From the NCBI GenBank assembly GCA_964017195.1, contig OZ024890.1, positions 24,055,201 to 24,119,200 of the forward strand: a DNA stretch of 64,000 nucleotides, read 5' to 3'. This stretch comes from Siderastrea radians (lineage: Eukaryota > Cnidaria > Anthozoa > Scleractinia > Rhizangiidae). This document shows positions 11,002-22,245 of the stretch, piece after piece; position 1 is the first letter of the stretch, and every line of letters begins with the position of its first letter. The notes under the pieces were generated by a model. It was not told the origin of the DNA, did no database searches, and saw only the letters and a list, made by a program, of their open reading frames with translations. The position numbers and the translations under genes are program-made.

Positions 11002-12969
11002 TTTGGGGATACCGCTGTAGGTTTACATAGCTTACGCAGTAAACAGTTTCCGTCCACTTGTTTTATTGAAAAGTGGAAAAACTGGTTAAATTCTTACGTT
11101 CAGAGATTACTGATTCCGCGATCAATCGAGAGAAGCAAATTGTCAAATTTCTAGACAAACATAACACAACAGTGTCCTACGTTTCACTACAGTTTCAAGC
11201 ACAACGCGAGGGATGGACGATTTTATATTGGCTCCACAGATTCACAGAGCCTTTTGCAGATTCATCTTTAGGGGCAGAAAAGACGTTTTCTTTACTAACG
11301 TTTAACGGGACATTCTCTTTTCGATGCCATCATGGGTAACAGAAGTAGACCTGCAACAACTCGGCCGATCTGGAAGGTTCAGTTTCAAGCAGAGTAAGTC
11401 TTACAAGCAGTACAGTCGGTTTCAACTACCGTTTGTCTCCGAAACACGCACTTCGTTTGAGCACTAGTCGCCCGTTCATGCCAGCATGCTCTTTGTTTGT
11501 TGGCAAAACTTCACTTCTTGATCTTACCAGAAAACAGCACGGATGTTCTAAAGAAAGACCTTTTACGAATAGTCTGCTCGGTGCCGAAAAACTTTGAGCC
11601 AGCCAAAGCGCTCTTTTAGTAGCCACCACAAAAGTGAAAGTCTTGACCAGTACCGGCTTTGTAATCTTTTATTTTAACTTATGAATTGATGATTTATGCA
11701 GTTTTTACGCAATGTATATCAAAAGTGTGAGAATGTAGCTTAAGAAAACATGGGCACTGATTCTCTAAAACGTTTCACTTTTGTAAGCCATGATTCTTTG
11801 GATGAGCTGCCTGTCGATTAGGGTCGATTAGCTGACTATGAATGTGGATTATGACGCAAATGAAGCTGATAGCCGAAATACAAACCACTTGAGCCTTTTC
11901 AAAGCCTTTTTCGCACACCTTACTTGGTTTATTAAATCTTTTCTCACTCAGCAGCAAATGCTTTCCAGGGATTATTTTTCCAACAGTATTTTTTATTTTG
12001 GCATAAAACCAGACGAGGCAAGTGCCTCGTCTTACCTCATGCTACCTACGGCCCTGAGCGTTCAGTCACGACAGTTATTACTTCAGATTTACTTTTGAGC
12101 CGTAAATGTTATCGTGCCAGCAGGCGGTAAGTTTTATCTCAACAAGTTTCTTTTCGAGTAAGATATACAAACGTACTGTTTTGACTGGAAGAATTTCATC
12201 CCAGTGGGCTGCATACTAACCCTAGTGTTATTTGGCATCATCAGTGGTGAGCAGGTTCACGTTTATTGGGTTAACTTTATTCGCGCGACCAACTTGGCGG
12301 CGGAGCGGCTGGTTGACCGCAAGCTGTTGATATTAAAAAACATAGGCCCGCAATGTGTGCAGAACCGACGAAGTGTTGGTTCGTCTCGAAAAGAAAGCAA
12401 GCGAGGCGTGCATGACTGCAGGTTCAATAACATTCAAGCATCTGTAGCAGCAAGTTGCAGCAAAAGTGCGTAACTGTAACTAACGCTGAAATTTGACCAA
12501 CTGAAAAAGCGAACAATACCCTGGAAAGGAGGTCAACTGAATTATTCACCCTCTCCTCACCAAACATAGCCCCACAGACTACGCCCATGACCTCATGCTT
12601 CTTCACAGAAGATCATTTTTCGCTGTCTTTTGGTCGGCCTTCCTCAAAACCCTGAACAAAAAAGCCATCACAATTCTCAAAACAGACGCATTTCAAAATA
12701 CGGGTGATAAATTTCCCAATATAAAAGTAACCACATCTTTACGATTGATCAGCATGGGCACTGTAACAGCCCAAAAGAATTGAACTTTTTCCCACGCCTG
12801 GGAACCACGCTTTGTGCATAGTTTCCTTTAATCATGCCATGGGCTCCTTAAGCCAAATTGTGAATGCAAATACGAAATAAATCATTGCTACGTACAGGAT
12901 ACAAGAAAGCGCATTATAGGCATTTACCCGTCATTTTGACCCACTCTACCCTCGATAAATGTTTTTACT

Positions 12970-13043
12970 AAATAAAGCGAGCGAAAGAGCGGGAAAAAAC
13001 TCTTTCCTCGTTTTTTTTTCCCGCTCTTTCGCTCGCTTTATTT
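12970..13043. repeat. 30-bp-arm hairpin palindrome
   Basis: Left arm AAATAAAGCGAGCGAAAGAG continues to CGGGAAAAAA and is mirrored exactly on the right side of a 14-bp loop. It looks like a small fold-back element; no target duplication is obvious. Confidence 0.85.
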
Positions 13044-13553
13044 TTCGCTCGCGCTCCACTATCTGAACGCCTGGAACAGGCTACATCCCATCGGCCATAG
13101 CGAAATACACACCTTGTGAGCCTTACACGACGTATTTTGACCGACCAGACCAGTCGACCCTCTTGTCATGACTGCTCTAACTCGACTTCGTCGGTTAAAA
13201 AAATCGCTCAGTTCTTCGCTGTCTAATAAGATTTCCCCTAATGACCACTAAAGGTGGACTGTTAACGATACCAATTATTCCATATCATCGGTACCGGGAT
13301 AGATATTCGCGAGCAGAACCGCTCACTGCGCATGGCAGTGAGTGGTCGAATGTCTTCTTCGAAGAAAATTGAAACTGCGTTGTGTTCAGTCGAAGAAATT
13401 CTCGTTTTTGAAGAGTAACCGATTCAAGCCAAAGCATTTGAATGTGTTTTGGCCAAAATAAATTTTTGTTCTGGCCAAAATCAATTCTTTTTGACCTGCT
13501 TGCCGGTATGTTCTGTTATAAAATGTACAATCGAGTGACAATCGAACAGTACG

Positions 13554-13582
13554 TGTCATCGGCTCATCATGAGCCGATGACA
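13554..13582. repeat. Perfect 29-bp palindrome
   Basis: TGTCATCGGCTCAT and its inverse flank a single C. Could be a protein-binding dyad or chance. Confidence 0.6.
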
Positions 13583-15751
13583 GATCATATATCAAAGTCA
13601 ATTCAAATAGATAACAGGAAAGCCCAATGGGCATTTTAACCGGCTGTTCTGACCCACCCCACCCCCAGGTTAACAAATGTTAGCGCGATCTCGTATTCAT
13701 ACGAACTATCGTGACGAAAAGTGTGATTGTGTGACACAATTTTTTGTCTATAGCGTTACTGGTTGACGTAATGTTTTAACTCTGATGACTCAGCTTATCT
13801 TTGTTGTCGCTTTTTATTTATTCTGCTGAAAGAAGCAAATTTAACTCAAACGTTGAACGTCCGTACAAATCCACCCACAACTGAAAATGCTTACACGGAG
13901 ACGAGAAAATATTTACCGTTGTGCCTAGACCTTGAGTACAAATAGTGAAGATAGCAGTAAAATAAAAAACACGAGCAGATCATCAGAGTCTGGGGAAAAT
14001 GAAATCGCCACTTCAAGGTCAAACGCGTTCAGTCATATCTCAGGACGTGATGTTTAAATCCGGATTGCTAACCGGGAATCCCCTTACAAAGTAAACGAGT
14101 TGACTCGGAATTCGTATCGATTTAGTTAAATTGAAAATCGAAAGGATCTTTTTGTCTTTTCTAAAAACAAACAAAAGGTTTGGAAACGAAAAAGGTAAAA
14201 CGAAACAAACTAAATATATGCTAGAATTGCAAAATTCAGAGTGGTGCTTTCTCTTCTCTGTGATATAACGATTCCGCTGTCATAAAGTTATGTGACGTGC
14301 GAGGGTCGCGATGTGATGAGTCCGTCTTCATCACGCGGTGAAATATTTATTTGCTTTAGGCAAAGTTGAATGTATTAGCAAGAATTGAGTCGACCTTAGT
14401 TGCGCATGTGTTGTATGTAAGATACGCTACCCGCTAAACTGCTGCCACATTGTTAACAGCAATTTATATGTGTCAAATAAGTAACGAGCGGAGAGATACC
14501 AGTAGCAATACCTTTGTTGTGCATGCGTTGTATGTAAGACACGAACCGCTACTTACAACAACAACAACAACAACAAGCTTTATTTGCATGACTATAACAA
14601 AGTATTACAGTATTGCAAAAGCCACTTAAATTTAATCATTAATTATTTAATTGTTTAAAATAACTAATTATAAAGAGATTACAACTATTTCTCATTTTTA
14701 ACCATTCAGAGAGGCAGCCATTGTAACTAGTTTGTCTCTCTGTTCAAAGCATGACGAGATGAATGAAATTAATTGAATGTTTATAAAATAATCAGTACAA
14801 TTCATAAGATGTGACAATAAGGTCTCATGTGATAATAGTCGTATAAATGGGATTTTAGGTTCTATTTTAGAAAAGAACCTGTCTCTTATCGAAGAATAGC
14901 TCGGGCAATCTAGTAAAAAGTGAGTTTCATCTTCAATTTTGTCACAATTGCAGAGACTACATAACCTCTCATCACGAGGTATTTTGTCATATCTACCTGT
15001 TTCAATCCGAAGTTTATGACTGCTAATTCTCAGTTTTACTAATGATTCTCTAGATGGGTTCTTTCTTGTTAGGTCTAGGTAAGGCAGAAAGGCTATAATT
15101 CTTTTTGAATGTGTAATAAAAACTACGTTTTTGCGAATGTTGAAGGGTTTGGTTCCAATAAGAGATATATTTCTTTTTCATGAGATCTACATATTGTTTG
15201 ATTTTACCTTCATTCAATGAATTACAATTAAAGTCACAGAAATTATAATAGTCAGTCATTTTCATGAGGCTAGAGTAAAAACGATTATGACCCAGTTATA
15301 ATGAAGGTCAATAGATATTTTTTAAGATTGTTTGACTATAGAGCTTTCTTCCTTTCCTCGGAGGTAGTTTAAGTAATTAAGTATCTTTTTATTTATATCA
15401 ATGATCAATGGGAATTTACCTAGTTCAGCTCTACATGCAATATTGGATGCTTTGTTATGAACTTCTAAATAACTTTTACAGAATTGTAAATTATAAATTG
15501 TAAATGAGCTGTCCCACGACTTAAAATCTGATTTCGCAAAGGCACCGCAAACTTCACTATTGTAGGTTAAAATTGGTGAGATCATTGAGTCAAAAATTTT
15601 ACACGCAAGAGAAGGTTTCAGTTTATTAAAATCAGTGTGCCGTCGTAGACCAAAGAAAGCATAAAGAGCTTTTTGTCGAAGGTGTTCAAGCGAAAGAGTA
15701 AAATTTCCGGAAGATGAGATGCGAGACCCTAGGAAGGTATAGTTTTGGACA

Positions 15752-18700
15752 CAGGGGCGTAGCCAGGATTTTTTCAGAGGTACGCACATTTTTCAAAATT
15801 CAATAGGGAGAAATTACCCTCCCCCCCCCTCCCCCATTTCATTTAAGGTGGCCGAACATAGTTTTCTCGTACTTATGCGTTATTCATCGTTATTTTCAAA
15901 CCACTGGCAGTTGGGCGGCCAAAATTGGCAAGATGCAAGTTCAACTAAAAAAGATTATATTTTGATATGTTTTACTGGACTAATTACCGTTGCCATGGCA
16001 ACACAGCTGTTATTATACCAGCATTAAATAATGGTTTTGATTTATTCAAAATCAAAACGATTTATTCGTTATTCTGAGTTCTAGAAAACTCAGAAAAATA
16101 CTGGACTTCTGACACTGGTCTCGTGAAGGTTTGACAGAGAGATCTTCTGTAATTTTGTGTTCTGCATTTTAACGTTTTCTGAACAAGTCCTCTGTCAGAT
16201 TTCAAATTTTGTTTGCAAGCGAGTTAAGCGTGTTCTGAACTATTTTTCTACCAAATTTCATGAAATTCTAACGAGCAATTCCGTAGAACTCAGTGCGTTT
16301 CCACTAACTGGCCATGCAGTCACAATTTTCCGGTTAACTGCGAATGCGTTGCATTTGACAGGGTTCTCAATCTTTCTCGATCCATTTAAACAATCCCAGA
16401 AAGGCAGGGTGTTTTCCAATAGTATTACCTTTAATACACTGAAAAACAAACGTTTTCACACATAACAAACTGTTTGATTGCTAAGACGGAAAAAAACACT
16501 TACGCAATCTTGACTGAACAAAATAAAATGATCGATGTACAGGGGCCATGTTTGTTTCTCTTAAAGCTTTGTGCGCGCACTAATTCACGTCAGCAGCACA
16601 AATCGTAGAGCGCGCGCAAACTGTGTTCAGACACCTTTAATGATTAGTGTTGGGTCCTCTGGTTGTTTGTTATCAGCAGCGCAGTGCAAAGAAATAGTAT
16701 CTCAGTGTTTCGCAATTGAATGTTGTTATTATTGCGCATCACATACTTTTTTTCGTTGACTTATTCAACTAGCGCACAGTGTACCTATAATAAGATAGCT
16801 CTGCCCATGTTTCACTAAGTTTCATCCTTCTTACAAACGTTTTTAGGCGATCAGTGCACAACGTTATTAAGAACCGAATAAGGAGCTTCTGAAACTAGGT
16901 AAAATGACCTGTGGGTGTTACAAGTTGCAATGTTTATAAGCACAGGAATAGTCTTCCATCTTTCTTCCCAGCAAACTCTGAGATAACTTCCTTGTGTTTA
17001 TGTACATGAAGGACCGCTAATGAAGGCAATCTCTCATCACACATTGTGCTCCGAAGTGCCATTTGGAGCCTTCTACGACGCAAGTTGACACAGGATATGT
17101 CAGAAGCGTCGTCATGACTGCATAAATTCCTGGGTACAATTCTACGTTGGTGTAGTCCAGCGTTTCGACCAAGGTTTGGAGATTGCCATCTTCACTCGGC
17201 CGCCACAGATGACGCCACCTAGTGACCTCTCGTTTGAAATCATCGAGAGACATGTGCATGTCTTCTCCATAGTGGCTATATATGTTTCCCACCCCTTTTT
17301 CTGAAATTAAAATTGAATATCAAAAATTTATGTAAACAAGTGAAGTGAGACTCTCATTCGTACTAGCTAATGTAAAGGTGTTATCAAAAAGTACCAGGAA
17401 CTAGTTGTGCGCCTGGAAGCCCTGTAAGGGTTTCACTAGCAACTCGTTGACTTCAGATATTAAGAAGATGTACCTGCTTCAACGTTGGCACGGTGTTGCC
17501 GCCTTCCTGTTCTTCTAGGAATACTTGAATCGATGTTGTATAAAACAGCAATCTCTGTGGCCTTCTCTAGCAGCGCGTCCCAGACATCCTCGTCTTCCTT
17601 GGATGCGATAACCAGATCTTATTCAGAGCTCTGCACCCATTTTACCGTTACTGGCATCGTAACGTATTTTATTCTCCACGAAGCTATAGTAAACTCTTCA
17701 GTGATTATTTTGTTAGCTACCAGGTAATTAGGAATGGAAGCAAAGTAGCTATTACCTGATGGTATACCGATGATCGGTGGGTACATTCAAACACGTGCTG
17801 CAAAATCACAGTCGTTATGACGAAATCCCACTTGAAAATAAACGAATGCAGCCCCCGAGCTTTATTGTCTCCTCCTTCACTTAGTTCATTAAGCGTGTGT
17901 CTGTGCAGTAGTCTATTTCCATCTCTTTCGAAGCTACGAGAAGTTTTCACCTGGAGCGCTAGCATTAGAATTAAACTGTTTAGCTTATAATGAGATCTCG
18001 TCGTTTGTGAAAGCGCTTTGTTTTCGCTTTGTCTTCGCAGCGACAAAATGAGATCTATGATCAAACTGTTGTCGCGATGCGTGTTTGAAAGAGTATGCAC
18101 TTTGGCTTGCAGTCAAAATACAGACGTTAACAAATAGGTCATAAGGCATAAAAAAATTCATGCCAGATAGAAACTAAAACTGTTCACAATGCCAAAGTTT
18201 GAGTCGATTTCGTCAAAAAGGACACCTTTATGAGGACATCGTTCGCTGAAAATTTGACCAAAAAGCTGCTTCCTGTTTGCTTTTTCGCCGACAAAGTTGT
18301 TAGCAACATCTACCAGATTTACAGCATCAGCAGTTTAAAAAGTATTCTTGAAGCTACAAGGTTTGTTAAAATTCAAACATTTCGACAGCTAAGCTACGAA
18401 TTTCGGACCTGTTTTACCTAACTCTCGTAAACGTTTACGTCGCGTTTGTCGGTCGATTGGTGAGATAAATATAATTTTGTTCGTTAGACTTGTGTTACAA
18501 CAGTGGGGTTAAAGCTTGCAGCAAATACACAGCAGTCGCTTAGCTATTAAAGGTATTAAGGTCCTTCACAGTCTTAAGCTATACTGCGAGGGTAAAGGTG
18601 ATATGGGTGGAGAAAGACATTGGTGAGGAACCTGGACGACTGTGCGGTGGGCTCAGAGTAGGTTTTTGAAGCCCACTTGCCTGATGGCTAGTGACTCAAC

Positions 18701-19075
18701 TCAACAGATGTAGTACCCTACTAAAGGTTGTGAAATTACAAAGGACACTTTTATTAGCAACAGAATTCAAGACCAAAGGTTGCACATTAATTTGTTTTAA
18801 TTATATATATTTTGGGACATTAATTGTAATGTTTATTTTTAACTTCTCATCCAAAAACTCTGGGGGAGGGGTCGAGCCCCCTCTGCTCCTCCCCCTGTTA
18901 CGGGCCTGTATTGATCGCAATCAAGAGCAGGTACACGAAAGACAATGAACGTCAGCATTAAAGTGATTGAGGTTTTATTCAATAATCACTCTTTTATTAT
19001 TTATTTATTTATTTACTTTTGTGGCATTTTTCAGGTATGCACGTGCGTACGTGCGTAAAGGTAGCTACGCCCCTG
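15752..19075. mobile_element. hAT-type DNA transposon, 3324 bp, nested in LINE
   Basis: Ends are CAGGGGCGTAGC and its inverse, with GGACA duplicated on both sides (15747-15751 and 19076-19080). CAGGGGCG ends are typical of hAT transposons. The duplication is 5 bp instead of the usual 8. A decayed transposase lies on the minus strand inside. Confidence 0.85.
16968..18100 (-). pseudogene. hAT transposase remnant (P52rIPK/THAP-associated type)
   Basis: Three minus-strand blocks resemble the C-terminal half of hAT transposases of the group related to the 52 kDa repressor of the inhibitor of protein kinase. Block one (about 17757-18000) includes NELSEGGDNKARGLHSFIF. Block two (about 17470-17716) includes SIPRRTGRRQHRAN. 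Block three (16968-17302) includes LYPGIYAVMTTLLTYPVSTC and, one frame over, RRLQMALRSTMCDERL from the dimerisation domain. Blocks two and three are separated by a plausible intron (donor CAG|GTACAT at 17470, acceptor TTTCAG at 17303). An internal TAA and a frameshift next to the dimerisation motif show it is dead. Confidence 0.75.
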
Positions 19076-19305
19076 GGACAATGTCTATTATTTCACTGCC
19101 TATGTGAAAAACATAATCGCACTTTTTTGTGTGTGTTGTTGAAAAATCATTATCTTGGTTTTCTTAGGGTTTATTCTTAGCATCCAAGAGTTGCAATATG
19201 AGGATTACTCATTCAGGCAATTTTGCAATCCTACTTTTGGTTGTGATCATATAATTAAGTAGTCTGCATAAAAAAGACAGTTGAGTTTGGTGCCATTTGG
19301 TAACA

Positions 19306-19768
19306 GCGGAACCAGATAAGACTAAACCGGCGGTCGCCATGGCGACACTACAATATGCCTCGTTGTCTAAAGTTTCACTAGCAAGTCACTTTCGGTTTTG
19401 TTCCGGCTGCTCAAAGCGAAACTAGAATACATTTCGTAAATAAGTCGAAAATGAAACAGGGGTGTGACAGTACTTTGAATAAAATTTCCCTCGCAAAGTC
19501 AGTGAAAAATGCGTTCATTTTATTGAAAAGCTTTTATTTGTTTTAAAGCGTTTTCACATTTTTTCTCTCTTTACATCGATACCAAAACGACAATACGCGT
19601 ACGCCACATTTTACTTATGGCTGACCGCCTGCCTCGCTAACCAGAGTACACAATCTGCAGCTTCAGCTGATTTAACGATATTATTAAAACTATACATCGG
19701 TACATACATTCTAAATCAATAAATCCCATTTCATTAGCTGTATAAGAATCAGTTTTGATAATACTCAC
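19306..19768. other. Intronic sequence, nothing recognised
   Basis: Between the LINE 5' limit and exon 1 of the broken IRG copy. No supported element. Confidence 0.4.
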
Positions 19769-19950
19769 TCTCGTATTGAGTTGATAAAACTGGATTTTCC
19801 AGTTCCCGAGTCGCCAGTGATTGCGATGTTCACCTCGACTTCTCTCCATCTCTCCAGTCTCTTCTTGAAGAACTCTTCAACGTTCGAAACGCCATTTTCA
19901 TCAACCTCTTCTTGAAGCTATTCCATTTTGATGAATTCCCAATCATCCAT

Positions 19951-21597
19951 GAGTGCCATGACGAATTCAGGGAATGAATGTAGTCAAGTAGTTATTTGTT
20001 ATTACTCGGAAGTATGTTTTGGCACTGGCGCAACCTCGTTCCCAGGGCCTTTTTTTCATTCCTTGGGGGATGGAGAGAAAGGGCCCTGGAAGCAGGCTTG
20101 CGAGGTCTGAAACTAAACGGCAAGGGCCGATATAAGAAATATCCGAGGTGTAGTGGAAACTGCGGGGCCGGGGGCCGAGGTCTGTGGAAAACGCGGGGTA
20201 AGGGGTCCCGGGGTCTGTGGAAAACAAGGTGTCTCTCTTTTAGTTTTTTTATTACATTTCTCCCGGAATTTCTGGTTTCATTTTGGCTCTAGGCAGCAGT
20301 TATTACCGTCATTTAAAAGTCACCCCAGATCCTGTACCCCGGCACCTGGATCCTGTACCCCGGCCCTGCGTTTTCCACCAAATCCCAAGGACAGCTAAGA
20401 ATATGTATAACAGCCGGCGGCAAAGGGAGACTTGCCGCACGAACAGTAAACACTAAGAGATACGCTATTTCTGGGGACAAGTCTTTTCAATTCACAGCTG
20501 TTTGAATTCGTATATAGAACATGATAGGTAAGCTCTGCCTGAATCGCAAATGTACGTTTCATGTAGTAAGTAGAGGTGGCGCTCGCTTACGGTACCACGG
20601 TGAAGTGTGTAGCGTTTTCGCTAAAAGCTGTCATTGGCGGAAATGGACATTCGTTGAATTTTTGGTAACTCCTAGCTGACAATACACTGACAATATGAAG
20701 CGTCTCGAAAGAATTAGGTCTGCGTTTTTAAATTCAATCTAAACTAACTGAAAAGTGACAAGGATACTATAGCCTAATGTTTCCTTTGGTATAAAAATTA
20801 CCGCTATATGTGGACGGAAAACGTTCAGCGGGTCTTCACCCGTCCCGCCCCAAACATCGTCGCAGGGAACACTGTTGCGTTAAAAGTTTCCCTCAGTTTG
20901 CTTGCAAGCGCAGCATTTGTTTCGGAAGGAAAATTCCCTTCCGCGAAACAAAGAATTTTTTCGATTTTTCAACCGAAGCATTTTGCTTCCGAAGCAAATG
21001 ATGCATGCGTCCGCGCAAAAGCAAAGAAATGTTTTGGAAACAATGCTTCCGCTACTATGTTCTACTCGTTCGCGGGATGCCTTTGCAAGATAACGAGAAG
21101 ATAAACGGGCGTGATTCACAGTACTGGTTAGTCCTTTATTTTAATAGGCTGTAAAACTGAAACAAAAGCTGAGTATTTAATTGAGTACATTGTTTGTGTA
21201 AGTTGAAAGTTCAGTGACAGAAACCCATTCAAGATCCACAATGCTGACAACGAAATACAGTAATGCTAACAACACAGTAAAGTGCCTTTTACGAGAAAGG
21301 AACTTTTCACCTTTTTAAAGGATACTTACACCTACAACCACTAGCAATATCAATCAAATAAACTTAAAATATGGCAGTAAGGTATGTTTACTTCACATCT
21401 CTAAGAAAATTCCTCAAAATCATGTATTGAAAAAAAATTCATCAAAACACACATTCATCAAATCACGTATTCAAAATTAAAAAAAAATAAAAGTATAGCG
21501 CAAGATTTTTAAAATGCGTCGTTGCAGCTGATTACTGTCATTGGTTCTACATGCTCTGCGGCCGAATAAGTAACAGCTTCAAAACTCATGAAAGATA
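19951..21597. other. Repeat-rich non-coding region
   Basis: Contains a short inverted-repeat element at 20034-20105 (arms CCTCGTTCCCAGGGCC and GGGCCCTGG..GCGAGG). A GC-rich patch at 20150-20380 repeats the motif GTCTGTGGAAAAC and carries its inverse. At 20880-21060 there are small fold-backs built on GGAAGCAAA-like motifs. None of the overlapping open frames has a recognisable domain. Confidence 0.45.
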
Positions 21598-21938
21598 GGG
21601 GATGCTTTCCATTGTGCCTGACCGACCGATCAGAGACCAGTGGAACCAACCAAGGGAAAATGGAACGACATTGTTCGATAGAAACAAAATTTCCAACCGA
21701 ACCGAAGCGTTCCATTTACGTTTCGACCGAAATTTCGATTACTTCTCAGTGAGGTGGGACTGGAAGCGAGAATTTTTGAAAATGAAACGGCAAGTTTCGG
21801 TCGGACCGGACCGACCGGTCAAAGAGGACCACCTCTGGAGGGGGACCACTTTTTACGGAAAATTTCCACCTGGACCGAAGCATTCCATTTATGTTTCGAC
21901 CAAAATTTCCGGAAATTTTGGCATAATGGCAAGCACAC
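21598..21938. mobile_element. MITE with GCTTTCCATT-type ends (copy 1)
   Basis: Left end GGGATGCTTTCCATTGTGCC and right end GGCATAATGGCAAGCAC are imperfect inverted repeats. The interior repeats CGACCGG/CCGGTC-rich motifs and GAAATTTCCG-like segments shared with the copy at 30669-31176. It has no real coding capacity. Confidence 0.65.
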
Positions 21939-22245
21939 AGGATGACCCTCTTTTATCTAATCAGACGTTCAAATTCCGTGTCTCTTTAATTTATAATACG
22001 GACACCGAAAGGTCAGTAGTCTGCGAATAGAGCCGCCATCGTTCCGTTCTCTAGCAGACGTCTGTGAGCTATGAGAGGCGGCTTTCAGACTAATTCCTTA
22101 CAAAAAAGTTTACCTAGGTTCTAAGAATCGCATGCAAGTAATGAATTACATAAATTACGAAACAGCATTCTACTTGGTCTGCTCCTTTATTGTTTACCGC
22201 TGTTGCACTTAACACAATTAAGCAGTGTTGATGCAGGAAGCAAAC

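Larger units (their letters stand above)
11002..14555. other. Intronic or intergenic, no gene recognised
   Basis: Lies within the intron of the broken IRG copy. Apart from the palindromes at 12970-13043 and 13554-13582 I see no element ends, domains or RNA genes. A short stem around 12008-12036 (GACGAGGCAAGTGCCTCGTC) is also present. Confidence 0.4.
14556..19305 (-). mobile_element. LINE remnant, split by a hAT element
   Basis: Minus-strand reverse-transcriptase sequence runs from a catalytic-box relic (YADYLII, about 19230-19260) through FLGSRISSSGNF near 15730 and SMISPILTYNSEVCGAF to a conserved cysteine-containing tail (about 14880-15010). The 3' end carries a GTT-rich simple tail at 14556-14577. 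Stops and frameshifts are frequent, so it is inactive. The body is interrupted at 15752-19075 by a hAT-type element; removing that element and one GGACA copy rejoins the reading across the junction. The 5' limit near 19305 is approximate. Confidence 0.8.
9318..19950 (-). pseudogene. IRG-type GTPase pseudogene, two exons
   Basis: Exon 1 (19950-19769) encodes a start MDDWEFIKME, the P-loop GDSGTGKS and an intact donor GA|GTGAGT. Exon 2 (10277-9318) begins after a CAG acceptor and carries the switch DLPGIGT, a TKID motif and the helical C-terminal region. Phases match the intact paralogue at 22246-25759. Two lesions disable it: an in-frame TAG directly after the tenth codon of exon 1, and a 37-bp deletion in exon 2 at about 10127 that shifts the frame between the switch and G4 regions. 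The intron of about 9.5 kb is filled with transposons. Pairing of these two exons is inferred from order, strand and phase. Confidence 0.75.

Noticed and set aside
20808..21119. Four overlapping ORFs on both strands
   Set aside because: They sit on fold-back motifs; simultaneous openness in several frames reflects base composition, not coding.
21602..22030. 142-residue plus-strand ORF
   Set aside because: Covers the MITE at 21598-21938 including both inverted ends; no protein family.
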